Shown in pieces: positions 41,859-50,732 of a stretch of 64,000 bases of DNA. The translations under genes and the position numbers were made by a program. How positions within the stretch are numbered: position 1 is the stretch's first letter; every line of letters begins with the position of its first letter. The notes under the pieces were generated by a model, which did not search any database, was not told the DNA's origin, and saw nothing but the letters and a program-made list of their open reading frames with translations. This stretch comes from an uncultured Oscillospiraceae bacterium (GTDB lineage: Bacteria > Bacillota > Clostridia > Oscillospirales > Oscillospiraceae): NCBI GenBank assembly GCA_910585265.1, contig CAJUCA010000010.1, positions 8,250 to 72,249 on the forward strand, written 5' to 3'.

Positions 41859-42581
41859 TCATTTCGGATACCTTGTGTAGAGTGTGAGGTTGGGCTGCTG
41901 TTCCAGCCACCACTTGAAGTACTGTCCGCCCCAAAGGGCCTTGTTGTTGGTGCCGCTCTCGGTGACCTTGATATACTCAGCCGTCCGCTCCAGCACGACC
42001 ACCACATGGCCGCTGGACGCAGTATCGAACCGGATCAGATCCCCGGCCCGGATCGTGTCCCAGGCGGGGTTCGGGATCTGCCGGTATGGCAGGCGGCCAA
42101 AGGCGGCGTCGGAGCACTTCATGGCCCAGCCGGCGCAGGCGTCGCAGTTGCTGAAGGGGCGGTCAAAGGGATCATTGGGGACGTAGGGCGCTCCATAAAG
42201 GGCCCCGGTGGGGTAGATGTCCCGCAGGGCCAGGATGGCGGCCCGGACGCTTTCCTCCGTGACGCCGGAGGGGGCGGGCGTGGACGGTGCAGGGGGCTTC
42301 ACCTCCTCGATGTATGGTGAGTTGGGATCGATATGGACGCTGTTGGTGGCGGCGTCGTAGGTCACGCCGAAGTCCACCGCCTTGCCGATGTCCCGCAGCC
42401 GCACATAATTATTGCCGCCGATGCTGTAGGCCGTCATGGACGCCCGCTGGCCGTCCACGTAGATGGGCTGGGTGCTCAGGGCGGCGGTGAGGGCTGTGGA
42501 CGCCTGGACTGCGGGGCCGCTCAGCGCGAGTCCGGCCAGTACTCCGATCCCCATAATGACCGCTTCTTTTTTTCTGCTCAT
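41859..42581 (-). CDS. Secreted amidase-like protein with stalk domain
   Basis: 240 residues. Signal peptide (MGIGVLAGLALSGPAVQAST), then a copper-amine-oxidase N-terminal-like domain (NNYVRLRDIGKAVDFGV) and a C-terminal papain-like region with Cys in FSNCDACAGWAMKC and His in SGHVVVVLE, as in CHAP/NlpC-type wall hydrolases. Start ATG 42581, with GAGAAC upstream; a longer frame to 42683 is not signal-like. It may cut peptidoglycan or process surface proteins. The 123 bases to the sortase stop hold only a short GC dyad near 42641. Confidence 0.65.
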   Translation of the reverse strand: MSRKKEAVIMGIGVLAGLALSGPAVQASTALTAALSTQPIYVDGQRASMTAYSIGGNNYVRLRDIGKAVDFGVTYDAATNSVHIDPNSPYIEEVKPPAPSTPAPSGVTEESVRAAILALRDIYPTGALYGAPYVPNDPFDRPFSNCDACAGWAMKCSDAAFGRLPYRQIPNPAWDTIRAGDLIRFDTASSGHVVVVLERTAEYIKVTESGTNNKALWGGQYFKWWLEQQPNLTLYTRYPK

Positions 42582-42704
42582 AATGTGTTCTCCCTTCGAT
42601 TTTAGTGGTGCTTTTGGTAAGCAACACAATACCGAAGAACCGTCCGGAAGTCGAGACGGCATTACGGAGAAAAAGAGGGGCAAAAACGAAGCATATTACA
42701 CAGC

Positions 42705-43466
42705 TTAGACCTGCACGGCGGTGACGCACCAGCGGTAGGCGGGCTGGTTTTCCACGCAGGTGTAAAGTGTCACCATATTGACGCTGGCGGGGGCGAGGCC
42801 GCTCACATCGTTGACGGATACCTTGGAAACGCCGGACACGGCGTAGGTGCGGGTACCCAGCTTGGTAGTGAGGGTAATTGTAGCCCCGGCCCGCAGGAGG
42901 TGGATCTTGCCGAAATCGTTCCGAACCCCCCGGTTGTGGCCCGCCACGGGCACATTGCCGTCCCAAATGCTGGTGCCCTCGAAGTGACCAGCGCCCTTCA
43001 GCAGAGGGGCGCTTCCGGTGCCCTCATAGATGCCCACCGTCAGGCCGATGGAGGGAATTTTCAGCGTCCCCAGGCTGCCGTTGGCGTAATACAGGTCACT
43101 GGTGACCTGGGTAAAGCCCACAGTGGACGTATTGCCCGTCCCAGTGCCGGGGCCGATGGTGGGCGGCGCGGCGGGGTCGGAGCCGTCCACCGTCCCAGGG
43201 CCGGGGTTTTCGGGGATATAGGGGTCGCCGACCCCCGGCAGATAACTGGTGGGGGTGCCAAACCCAGGCGGGACCAGGGCCCCGTCCTTGGACTGATCCT
43301 CGCTGGGCTCCTGCGGGGTGACCACCGGCTCGAAGGAGGTGGGGTCGCCGTAATTGGGGTCGCCGGGACCGTCGAAGCTGTACTCCATTGCGTGGGCGGG
43401 CAGGGCCATGGCGCACATGAGGCCCAGGCACAGCATGGTGGAGATCAGGGCTTTCAGTTTCTTCAT
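42705..43466 (-). CDS. Secreted sortase (class D-like)
   Basis: 253 residues. Signal peptide (ending ALPAHAMEYS), a long Pro/Gly-rich linker, then a sortase domain with His in VAGHNRGV, catalytic Cys in TLYTCVENQPAYRW and Arg in YRWCVT. There is no membrane anchor apart from the signal peptide. Sortases cleave LPxTG and join the protein to the wall; the adhesin LPKTG is the obvious substrate. Overlaps the upstream gene start by four bases. Confidence 0.8.
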   Translation of the reverse strand: MKKLKALISTMLCLGLMCAMALPAHAMEYSFDGPGDPNYGDPTSFEPVVTPQEPSEDQSKDGALVPPGFGTPTSYLPGVGDPYIPENPGPGTVDGSDPAAPPTIGPGTGTGNTSTVGFTQVTSDLYYANGSLGTLKIPSIGLTVGIYEGTGSAPLLKGAGHFEGTSIWDGNVPVAGHNRGVRNDFGKIHLLRAGATITLTTKLGTRTYAVSGVSKVSVNDVSGLAPASVNMVTLYTCVENQPAYRWCVTAVQV

Positions 43467-44404
43467 TCGGTATCATCCTCCATTTCAGTCTCGTTTTCAC
43501 GGCGTTTCTTGATAATCAGGGCCCCGCCGACGCCAGCGCCTGCCAGGGCAATTACGCCCAGAGGAACCAGCACATAGGCCCAATGGAACTGGATGGCCGG
43601 GGCCGGGGGCGCGTCCGGGGTTTCGGTAATTGCGGGGGTGGGGTCGGGTTCCGGCTCCACGGGGTTCAGCGGCGTGCCCTCGAACATAGCCACGTACCGC
43701 ACCTTGTTCAGCGCGATCTTGGACACCGTGCCGCTGTACTCGGCGGTCACCGTGTAACCCTTCACATAGCTGCTGGTGGCGGTGCCGGTGTACGTTACCA
43801 CAGCGGTATAGCGGTTGGCCATCTCGTAGCCGTCCACATTGGCGGTGTTATCCGCCTGCCAGTTGATGGTGGCCAGCTCCAGCGTCCGCCCGCCGTCCTC
43901 AATGGTCTTGGGGATGAAGGACGTGTCCTGGCCAGCCAGATTGGGGTAGCTGCGGGTGGCGGACACTTGCCGGGTGGAGCTGCCGTAGCCCGCCACCTCC
44001 ACCTTGACGGTGTCCAGCTTCAGTGTCAGCACCCCGGTGAGCCCATCCTCCGTGGTGAACTCCCGCTGGGCGGGGAGCAGGGCCAGCACGGACTCCATAT
44101 CCTTGGACTTGCTGTCCAGCGTCACCGTCTCGGTGTGGGGGCGGGACTCCTGCTCGGGGGCCTCCTGCTTGAGCAGGTCGGTGAGGGTGTAGTGGAAGCC
44201 CTCCTGCTCAAAATCGGAGCGGGGGATGCCGCCGGGATCCTCGCCGGGGCCCAGCTCGTACACCTTGCGGATCTGGGCGCCGTCCTCGCTGCGGGTGACG
44301 GAACTCGGGTAACAGACGGCGGGCGGCGAAGCCGCCAGCACAGAGGGGGCCAGCGAAGCACTAAGGGCCAGCACCAGCAGGCAGGGGATGATCTTACGTT
44401 TCAT
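43463..44404 (-). CDS. Membrane-anchored surface protein
   Basis: 313 residues: signal peptide (IPCLLVLALSASLAPSVLAA), an extracellular beta-rich region, a Pro-rich spacer (PEPDPTPAITETPDAPPAP) and a C-terminal membrane segment (YVLVPLGVIALAGAGVGGAL) with KKRRE. No LPxTG. Co-encoded with sortase and adhesin, so it is probably part of the mating-surface complex. Start ATG 44404; family not recognised. Confidence 0.65.
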   Translation of the reverse strand: MKRKIIPCLLVLALSASLAPSVLAASPPAVCYPSSVTRSEDGAQIRKVYELGPGEDPGGIPRSDFEQEGFHYTLTDLLKQEAPEQESRPHTETVTLDSKSKDMESVLALLPAQREFTTEDGLTGVLTLKLDTVKVEVAGYGSSTRQVSATRSYPNLAGQDTSFIPKTIEDGGRTLELATINWQADNTANVDGYEMANRYTAVVTYTGTATSSYVKGYTVTAEYSGTVSKIALNKVRYVAMFEGTPLNPVEPEPDPTPAITETPDAPPAPAIQFHWAYVLVPLGVIALAGAGVGGALIIKKRRENETEMEDDTE

Positions 44405-45044
44405 TTTGGATTCCTCCAATCGGTTTATTTTGGTCAAGCCGCTCCTGGGAGCGGCGGGCCAACAGGTGAAATTCCCACGGCGTGACTTGGAGGGAGTGGT
44501 AATTCCCCCGCTTGTCCACACCGAAGGCGCTGATATGTACCACCAGCGGGTACACGAAGGCGGTGCCGTCCCCATACCTCCGCTTGAACTCGGCGGGGGA
44601 CAGCCGCCCCACGCCCGCCACATAGATCCACTGCGCGGCGGTGCTGAAATTGCCGGGGACGTCGGGCCAGAGGAACCTGTCCCGCAGCTTCCGAGGTAGG
44701 GAGTCCCGGTCAGGCGCGGGCAGCAGGCAGCGCTGGTACAGGCAGTACCGAACGTGGAGCCGAGAGATCAGTTCCTGGGCAATGGGCATGATCTGGGGGT
44801 CGGACTTCCACACGGGAAAGTCCAGGAACCGCAGCACCATCACGTCCTCACCCTCGATATCGTTGGGAAACAGGGGGAGGCACTGAATCAGGTCGATGGC
44901 CTGTACCCCGTGCTGGACGCCCAAGGCCTTCCGGTTGGCGGCGGGCAGGGCTTTGTATGCTGCCACGGCGTCCGAAAGCCGATGGAAGTGGGCAATGTTC
45001 AGCCGTTCCCGCCACAAATTGTCCACCACGTAGAATTGGAGCAT
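44394..45044 (-). CDS. Hypothetical ICE accessory protein
   Basis: 216 residues, alpha/beta, cytoplasmic. Features blocks IAHFHRLSDAVAAYKALPAA and MVLRFLDFPVWKSDPQIM. No family I can name; the layout resembles small domains of antirestriction-type multi-domain ICE proteins. ATG 45044 after GGGGTGACG at the upstream stop. It overlaps the surface-protein start by eleven bases. Confidence 0.6.
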   Translation of the reverse strand: MLQFYVVDNLWRERLNIAHFHRLSDAVAAYKALPAANRKALGVQHGVQAIDLIQCLPLFPNDIEGEDVMVLRFLDFPVWKSDPQIMPIAQELISRLHVRYCLYQRCLLPAPDRDSLPRKLRDRFLWPDVPGNFSTAAQWIYVAGVGRLSPAEFKRRYGDGTAFVYPLVVHISAFGVDKRGNYHSLQVTPWEFHLLARRSQERLDQNKPIGGIQNET

Positions 45045-45049
45045 CGACG

Positions 45050-45772
45050 TCACCCCATTTCCATGCCGCCATGGTCGGGGCCGTCCGGCTGCTCCTGAGT
45101 GGGGCCCCGCAGCTCGGACAGCCGCGCCATGGCCCAGTCCGGCAGGTACTGCTCGTCCAACACGCCGATAAAATCGGAGCGGCTCCACCGGGCCTTTTCG
45201 CCATCCCCTAAACAGGTGGCGAACACCGCCCGCCCACGGGCGGTGGGGGAGCAGCCAAATCCGCTTTCCCCGTACCAGACCTGGTTCTGGGGGGACAAGC
45301 ACTCCTCCTTCAGCCTGTCCGGGCGCAAAATCAGCACCCGGCCTGTGTAGTCCAAATCGCCTGCCTCGCAGTGCTCCGCGCCGAACATCCCCAGCTTCTG
45401 ATACTCGGCGTGGGCCTGCTGGACGAACGCCGCCAGCAGGCCCCGATCCACCTGGATACGGAATTCTTTGTTGTCCTGGTCGGGCGGCACGAATACAGAC
45501 CGCGCCCAGCGGCAGCTGTCCGGCTCGAAGCCCAGGTTCCCCGTGCGGGTGAGGGTGTTGGCCAGCACGAACTGCACCCGGTGGAACCCCCACCAGTCCA
45601 GCGCGGCCCTGGCGCAGTCCGGCTCCAGCCTGCCGCCCTGGGCGTGGGCGGCGATGAGGTTTTCGATGTCCCGGGCGCAGCGGACATTGGCCTGGTGGCT
45701 CTGCTCCCACCTGTCCAGCTCACCCTCCCGCTGGGCTTCCTGCCGGGAAAAGGGGTAGAAAATATCAGCCAT
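45050..45772 (-). CDS. DUF3849-like accessory protein with Met-rich tail
   Basis: 240 residues. The first half (FYPFSRQEAQREGELDRW, then NVRCARDIENLIAAHA and RVQFVLANTL) fits the DUF3849 family of Firmicutes ICEs; the second half is an extra alpha/beta part. It ends GPDHGGMEMG. Function unknown. Coupled to the genes on both sides by short overlaps. Confidence 0.65.
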   Translation of the reverse strand: MADIFYPFSRQEAQREGELDRWEQSHQANVRCARDIENLIAAHAQGGRLEPDCARAALDWWGFHRVQFVLANTLTRTGNLGFEPDSCRWARSVFVPPDQDNKEFRIQVDRGLLAAFVQQAHAEYQKLGMFGAEHCEAGDLDYTGRVLILRPDRLKEECLSPQNQVWYGESGFGCSPTARGRAVFATCLGDGEKARWSRSDFIGVLDEQYLPDWAMARLSELRGPTQEQPDGPDHGGMEMG

Positions 45773-46292
45773 GCCAGACCTCCGCCTCCGCCATCAGCAG
45801 CTCGTCCAGCTGGCCGGGGCACACCCCGTGTATGGCAAACAGCGTCCGCATCTGCTCCGGCACGTCGGTGAGGTCGTGCTTGTAGTCCGCCGCGCAGACC
45901 AGCCCTTCTCCCTTGTCCGGCAGAAGTTCCAGCTTGGCGTCCAGCGGGATGCCCATCAGCTTCCGGGCGTTGTCGGACAGCTCCACCTGCGGCCCGGTCA
46001 CACCCTCGAAGGGGCAACGTCCCGGCTCACAGTTGTCCCAGAAAGGACAGCTGCCACCCCCCTCGTCCCGCTGCTCCCCGCAGGTTCCGCAGGCATCCTT
46101 GATGGCGTCCAGCAGAGGCGTCACGATGCCGGTCAGGACGTTGATGGTGTTGACGGCTTCCATGGCGGTCATGGTGCTGGGCACCGCCACCAGGGTGTTT
46201 TCCCCGATGTGGACGCAGATGGGCTTGCTGGTATCGAGATGGCTCAGCTCCACCGCACTGGCGGAGATGATGAGTTCTTTCTGGTTTTTCAA
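45765..46292 (-). CDS. Cys-containing hypothetical ICE protein
   Basis: 175 residues. The middle has a cysteine group (ACGTCGEQRD, CPFWDNCEPGRCPF) that may bind zinc. The C-terminus is acidic. No family recognised. Start ATG 46292 overlaps the methyltransferase stop (ATGA). Confidence 0.6.
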   Translation of the reverse strand: MKNQKELIISASAVELSHLDTSKPICVHIGENTLVAVPSTMTAMEAVNTINVLTGIVTPLLDAIKDACGTCGEQRDEGGGSCPFWDNCEPGRCPFEGVTGPQVELSDNARKLMGIPLDAKLELLPDKGEGLVCAADYKHDLTDVPEQMRTLFAIHGVCPGQLDELLMAEAEVWHG

Positions 46293-47260
46293 GATGGTTC
46301 CTCCTCAATTTTGATTGGTTCGTGGATGAGCTGGTACCGGCCCCCGCCGTCCCCGGCCTGCTGGAACAGGTCGATCTGCCAGCCCCGGTCGGCGCCAAGG
46401 ACGCGGGGATCGTAGTTGGTCATGACCACCTCCTCGTATTCGCTTCCGGCGGTCTGGGACATACTGTTGGGCCGTTTGGTATGGAAAATGTAAAAGTCCT
46501 GGTACAATCCGCAGATAAATGGGCAGTAGTTATAGGACACCATGACCAGCCCCTTGCAGCGGGCCAGCGTGTCATGGAGCCGGATGTGATCCGCCTCCGG
46601 GAACGCCACCTCATAGCACTCCGCCTGGTAATAGGGCGGGTCGCAGTAGAAAAAGGTGTTTTCCCTATCGTACTGGCTGACGAGTTCCTCGAAGTCCTTG
46701 TTTTCAATGACCACATCCTTCAGCCGCCGCGAACACTCCCAGATCAGGTGGAAGAAGCGCCGGATGTCGCAGGGCCTGCCCGCGAAGGCTTTGGCCCCGC
46801 CGCTGAAGCTGTACCGCACCAGCTTGAAGTAGTCCGCCGCGCGGCGGACACAGCCCCGTGAGGAGCGCTCCAGCATCAGCTTTTGGATCATTTCTGCCTG
46901 CGGCGGCTCCAGATAGACCTGCGTCAGCTCCAGTTCTTCGCTGAGGTAGTCGTCAGTGAACTCCTGCCGGGAGAAGAATCGGTACAGCACGTTGAAATCG
47001 TCCCGGGAGTTCAAGGGCAGGAACCCCAGCTCCAGAAGCAGGGCCATGGTGCGTCCCTTCACACAGCAAAACAGGTTGGTGAGATTGCTGTTGAAGTCGT
47101 TGTAAATCTCGATGCAGCCCCGGCGCAGGGGGCGGTTCAAGGTGACGGTGCCGCTGCCGCCGAACACGTCCACGAAGCGGGCGTACCGGCCCGGCGCCAG
47201 CTTGTTGATGAGCCACAGCAGCTTCCCCTTGCCGCCCACCCAGGGGATAAAACTTCTCAG
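46289..47260 (-). CDS. D12-class N6-adenine DNA methyltransferase
   Basis: About 323 residues. Motif I is FVDVFGGSGTVTL and the catalytic motif IV is FFYCDPPYY; the N-terminal PWVGGKGKLLWLI is the classic Dam/D12 start. The conserved start runs in frame to CTG 47260 (LRSFIPWVGGKGK), whose CTGA overlaps the upstream TGA, with GGTGG six bases before; GTG 47239 would cut off the conserved start. It may protect the ICE DNA against restriction or act in regulation. Confidence 0.85.
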   Translation of the reverse strand: MRSFIPWVGGKGKLLWLINKLAPGRYARFVDVFGGSGTVTLNRPLRRGCIEIYNDFNSNLTNLFCCVKGRTMALLLELGFLPLNSRDDFNVLYRFFSRQEFTDDYLSEELELTQVYLEPPQAEMIQKLMLERSSRGCVRRAADYFKLVRYSFSGGAKAFAGRPCDIRRFFHLIWECSRRLKDVVIENKDFEELVSQYDRENTFFYCDPPYYQAECYEVAFPEADHIRLHDTLARCKGLVMVSYNYCPFICGLYQDFYIFHTKRPNSMSQTAGSEYEEVVMTNYDPRVLGADRGWQIDLFQQAGDGGGRYQLIHEPIKIEEEPS

Positions 47261-47577
47261 GGGCTACCACCGCCATCCTTGTTGGCGGGGCCAAAGCGTT
47301 CCAGCGCGTCCTCCAGCCCGTGGATGGCGGCTTCCAGGCCGCTGGCCATCCGCTTGAGCTGGCGGATGGTGGAGTAGACCTCGCCCGCCGTCACCGCGTA
47401 AAAGTAGCCGTCCCGGCTGCTGGCCACGGGTATGCCCCGCTTGCGCAGGCGGTGGATCAGGCGGCGCAGCTCGTTGCCGCTGATGTGGAGCGCGCGCTCC
47501 AGCTGGGTGCTTTTTTGGATGCGTTCCCGCCCAGGGCACATGGTTTTGAGGTATTCGAGCAGCAGATCTTCTTTCAT
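47257..47577 (-). CDS. Helix-turn-helix ICE protein
   Basis: 106 residues beginning MKEDLLLEYLKTMCPG. The segment STQLERALHISGNELRRLIH is a winged-helix type recognition region, followed by GIPVASSRDGYFYAVT as the wing and a coiled C-terminus. ATG 47577 has AGGAGG ahead. It is first after a terminator, so it opens a new transcription unit for the methyltransferase and surface genes, and may regulate them. Confidence 0.7.
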   Translation of the reverse strand: MKEDLLLEYLKTMCPGRERIQKSTQLERALHISGNELRRLIHRLRKRGIPVASSRDGYFYAVTAGEVYSTIRQLKRMASGLEAAIHGLEDALERFGPANKDGGGSP

Positions 47578-47628
47578 GATGTCCTCCTTTTTTCGGGGCT
47601 GTTTTCCCGAAAAAGGGGCACGAGGCGC

Positions 47629-47671
47629 AAAAAAAGAAGGGGCCGCGGTCCCCACCGGGAAAACGGCCCCT
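47629..47671 (-). terminator. Terminator of the accessory (ArdA-like) operon
   Basis: On the minus strand AGGGGCCG (47671-47664) pairs with CGGCCCCT (47645-47638), followed by TTCTTTTTTT. It separates the accessory operon from the HTH/methyltransferase/surface operon. Confidence 0.8.
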
Positions 47672-47680
47672 CGTGAAATA

Positions 47681-48703
47681 TTATTGCATCGACATCCCGG
47701 ACTGCTCCGGGGTGGGGGTGCTGTATTGATAGGTAAACTCCTGGCTGTTCCGGCGGATATAGCCGCCATCGCCAGCCGCGGGCAGATAGCCCAGTTCGTC
47801 CAACAGGTGCTGTCCATAGCTGTTCAGGTCGATACCGCCGGAATGGATCAGCCCGTCCGGCACTCCGGCGTCCCGCAGATGCTTTGCCGCGAAGCCTTCC
47901 GGCCCATCGCAGGGCAGCCAGTCGTAGCAGCCGAGGTTCTGGGAGATGTCCAGGGCCAGCCGCAGGTCATGGCAGCCCTCCAGCGCCAGCGCGGCGGTAT
48001 ACTTCTCCATAAAGCCGGGTGCGCCTTGGCCATGCTCGGCGAGTACATAGCCCAGGTTGGAACCATCGTAGATCAGGTTCGCCACGCTGTCATACTGCGC
48101 CGGGAGGTTTTCGATTTGGGGCAGGACGCACCGGGCGTCCAGCAGACCGCACTCGTCCCAGCGCTTCACCCACAGCTCCTGCAGGACAAGGGTTTCTTCT
48201 GTTGAACTCTCATCTCCGCAAAAATCCTGCCCCGGCAAGCGCAGCCACACCCCTTCCGGCACAGCGGGGGAGGCCAGCTTCAGCTTGACGCCCCAATCGC
48301 TGTCCTCCGGCAGCGGCCCGCCCCGGTGGTAGGCCGGGGCGGGGGCTTCCTTGGGATACTGCACATAGCAGTTCCCCACGAACAGGCCGGGGTGCTTGTC
48401 CTCGTACCGCTGGCCCAGTGCCGTCAGGTCCACGAAGGGGAAGGCGTCCATGGGCATGGCGGTGTCGTTCAGCAGATAACCCTGGCCCAGCGCCGCATAG
48501 CTGCCCGCATTCAGCCGCATGGTATAGCTGTCCAGGGACTGGAGGCAGTTGATGGCCTGTTCCATGTCCCTGGGCTGAGTGCGCTGGACGGCGGCGGACA
48601 GGGTGATGCCCTCCCGAACGCTCAGCGTTTCCAGCCGCTCCCGTAACCAGCGCCGCTCCCGGCCCTTGCCGGGAAGATCCAGCAGATAGTCAAAATCGCT
48701 CAT
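47681..48703 (-). CDS. ArdA-like protein, two domains
   Basis: 340 residues. Two units end in the ArdA-like signature: FVDLTALGQRYEDKHPGLFV and GIDLNSYGQHLLDELGYLPA, each following a helical region of LQSLDSYTM type. ArdA proteins mimic DNA and block type I restriction enzymes. The assignment rests on pattern similarity, so it is moderate. C-terminal end TPEQSGMSMQ carries the shared tail. ATG 48703 overlaps the upstream stop. Confidence 0.55.
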   Translation of the reverse strand: MSDFDYLLDLPGKGRERRWLRERLETLSVREGITLSAAVQRTQPRDMEQAINCLQSLDSYTMRLNAGSYAALGQGYLLNDTAMPMDAFPFVDLTALGQRYEDKHPGLFVGNCYVQYPKEAPAPAYHRGGPLPEDSDWGVKLKLASPAVPEGVWLRLPGQDFCGDESSTEETLVLQELWVKRWDECGLLDARCVLPQIENLPAQYDSVANLIYDGSNLGYVLAEHGQGAPGFMEKYTAALALEGCHDLRLALDISQNLGCYDWLPCDGPEGFAAKHLRDAGVPDGLIHSGGIDLNSYGQHLLDELGYLPAAGDGGYIRRNSQEFTYQYSTPTPEQSGMSMQ

Positions 48704-49797
48704 TGCAGTCCCTCCATTCCGCCCTGCGCGGGCTGATGTTCCTGCTCACCGCCATTGGGCTGGATCAGGCCATAGCCGGTGATCGTACCGCCGCCGTGTT
48801 CCAGCAGATCCTTCCCGAAGCTGTAGAGGTTCAAGCGGGGGAGCAGAAGCTCCATATCCTCGCTGGACAGGCCAGCGGCCAGCCGCTCCACAGCCACATC
48901 CTCGGGTTCACACACCTTCTGGTCTAAGGTGTATTCATCCAATTTATCCGCCAGGGTCAGTGCCCGCCCCAGCTCGTCGCACCGAACGGCATTCAGCACA
49001 GCCTTGTACTTGGTCAGCTCGCCGTCCACTGTCAGATAGGTCAGCCGGTGGGCCAGCATATCCCAGGTGCCGATGGTTCCGCTCAGACCAATAAGGGAGG
49101 GCGCGGCGCAGTCCACGCACTGCACGGGGCCGTCCGCCACAGCCTCACCCATGGGAAGGGGCAGCTTGATTTGGCATCCGCTGGACGTCTCCACCAGGAT
49201 GGCGTAGTCCGGCCTTTTTGGCGTCAGGTCCAGGGTACCGTACACCTGCCGGAGTTCATCATGCTTCTGCACGTAGCCCTGCGAGGTGAACACGCCCCCC
49301 TCGTCCTGGCGGAACTTCTGCCCGATCTTGGCGAAGTCCAGCAGCTCGAACGCCTTATCCGAGAGGTCACCCACCTCGGGGACGAAGCCGATGGCGGCAC
49401 AAAACCGGCCCAGGGTGTGGTCATTGACGACTTTCTCCACCAGATGGCAGCAGTCCGTGCTGTACGCCATGTCGATGAGCCGGGGCAGGGGAACGGGCTT
49501 GGCATCCCCGTCATGCTCCATGCGGGCCAGCCCTTCCACGACAGCCAGCTCCTCCTCGTTCAACACCGCCAGCTGCTGGCACAGGGCGTTCAGTTCAAAG
49601 AAACTGCCGTCCTGATCCAGATATTTTGCCAAGCGCCCGATTTGGAGTTTGTCGGCGATCCCCCAATGGTGAGGCGCTCCCTCATCCAGCCGCAGCTTTT
49701 CCAGCGCGTCCAGAACGGTATAGGGAGAAGCGGGGAGGTCCAGCTCAGTGTAAGCGCGCTCCTCATTGAACAGGGCGACCTTGAGGATCTTACGCAA
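48700..49797 (-). CDS. ArdA-like protein, two domains
   Basis: 365 residues. Domain ends LLDFAKIGQKFRQDEGGVFT and RLNLYSFGKDLLEHGGGTIT match the pattern of the ArdA-like series in this operon, and ALTLADKLDEYTL is the helix before the second. Start is TTG 49797 (LRKILKVALFNEE) with AGGGAGGG upstream, overlapping the previous stop by eight bases; a longer frame to 49956 is Ser/Arg-rich nonsense. Ends PAQGGMEGLQ. Confidence 0.55.
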   Translation of the reverse strand: MRKILKVALFNEERAYTELDLPASPYTVLDALEKLRLDEGAPHHWGIADKLQIGRLAKYLDQDGSFFELNALCQQLAVLNEEELAVVEGLARMEHDGDAKPVPLPRLIDMAYSTDCCHLVEKVVNDHTLGRFCAAIGFVPEVGDLSDKAFELLDFAKIGQKFRQDEGGVFTSQGYVQKHDELRQVYGTLDLTPKRPDYAILVETSSGCQIKLPLPMGEAVADGPVQCVDCAAPSLIGLSGTIGTWDMLAHRLTYLTVDGELTKYKAVLNAVRCDELGRALTLADKLDEYTLDQKVCEPEDVAVERLAAGLSSEDMELLLPRLNLYSFGKDLLEHGGGTITGYGLIQPNGGEQEHQPAQGGMEGLQ

Positions 49798-50530
49798 ACT
49801 CCATCCCTCCCTGCTGGGTCTGCTCCTGCTGGGGATCGAACCGCTCCTGCTCCGTCTGGATGCTCCAGTTGTCCCACTGCCACAGGTGGACGTACAGCTG
49901 TGCGCCATCGCCAACGTTGATCTCATGCTGTTCGAAGCCCTCGCCCCAGCCGTCACTGGCCTGTCCGCCGATATACTCTTTCAGCGTATCCAGTTCCTCA
50001 GCGGTGAGCTGGCCCCGAACCCGGCAGTCCGCCACGCCCCAGAGCCTGCCCTTCCGCTCCTCCAGCTCGAATACGGCGGAGTAGACCTTGTCATCCACGG
50101 CGTCGCCTTCGCGATACCAGTACATGATGCCCCGTTCGTCCTCCTCGGGCACCCGCTCTCGCTTCAGTGCGGCGGCGATCTGATCCGCGTAAGACCGAAG
50201 CTCACCGCCATATATCGTGACCGGATCATCATCCATATCTCCATATTCGTTCAGCTCATAGAGGTCGGCGGTCAACGGCATATAGAGCTTGAGGGTCTGG
50301 AGGGGCGGTGGCAGGACAGTGAAGGAGTCCTGCCCAATCACCAGCCCCAGGCCGCGCCCATCGTCCCAGGCCACGTGGAAGGTGCCCCGGTCATCGATGC
50401 ACTGAAGGGTGCCCATGGCCCCCGGCTTGATGGGGCACGGGTCGTCCGAGCCCATCTCCCGGAGCTTGATGCGGCTGCCCTCGGGATACTGATCCCGCAG
50501 GAAGTCCAGCCATTCTTTCGAAATACTCAT
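49790..50530 (-). CDS. DUF4314-domain accessory protein
   Basis: 246 residues. The N-terminal 75 residues (YPEGSRIKLREMGSDDP, GTLQCIDDRGTFHVAWDDG, LIGQDSFTVL-like end) are a DUF4314 beta barrel. The rest is an acidic domain (DERGIMYWYREGDAVDDK) that I cannot name. Ends QTQQGGMEFA. ATG 50530. It follows a terminator hairpin, so its expression may depend on read-through or a promoter I do not see. Confidence 0.65.
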   Translation of the reverse strand: MSISKEWLDFLRDQYPEGSRIKLREMGSDDPCPIKPGAMGTLQCIDDRGTFHVAWDDGRGLGLVIGQDSFTVLPPPLQTLKLYMPLTADLYELNEYGDMDDDPVTIYGGELRSYADQIAAALKRERVPEEDERGIMYWYREGDAVDDKVYSAVFELEERKGRLWGVADCRVRGQLTAEELDTLKEYIGGQASDGWGEGFEQHEINVGDGAQLYVHLWQWDNWSIQTEQERFDPQQEQTQQGGMEFA

Positions 50531-50586
50531 GGTTTCAAACCTTCCTTTCTACAGTTTTGTGCCGGAACTGCCCCCGGCTGGGCACG

Positions 50587-50618
50587 AAAAAGCCCCGCTT
50601 CATCGGACGAAGCGGGGC
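50587..50618 (-). terminator. Internal terminator within the accessory operon
   Basis: GCCCCGCTTC/GAAGCGGGGC (50609-50618 with 50592-50601) followed on the minus strand by TTTTTC. It lies between the small Cys protein and the DUF4314 gene and would lower expression of the downstream ArdA-like genes. The 50619-50732 stretch has no gene. Confidence 0.7.
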
Positions 50619-50732
50619 ACAGTGACGTTTGCACCTAAACATATTCAGTTTCCTTTTCTGTGCTGTCTTGTTCACGCTCTCACCTCCCTTGGCAGCATTA
50701 ACTGCAACATTACCACAACCATCCGCCAAAAG

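Noticed and set aside
46953..47294. Alternative ATG start (MAVVAPEKFYP) for the adenine methyltransferase
   Set aside because: It is in another frame and would need a one-base frameshift; the CTG-started frame gives the canonical SFIPWVGGKGK without any correction.
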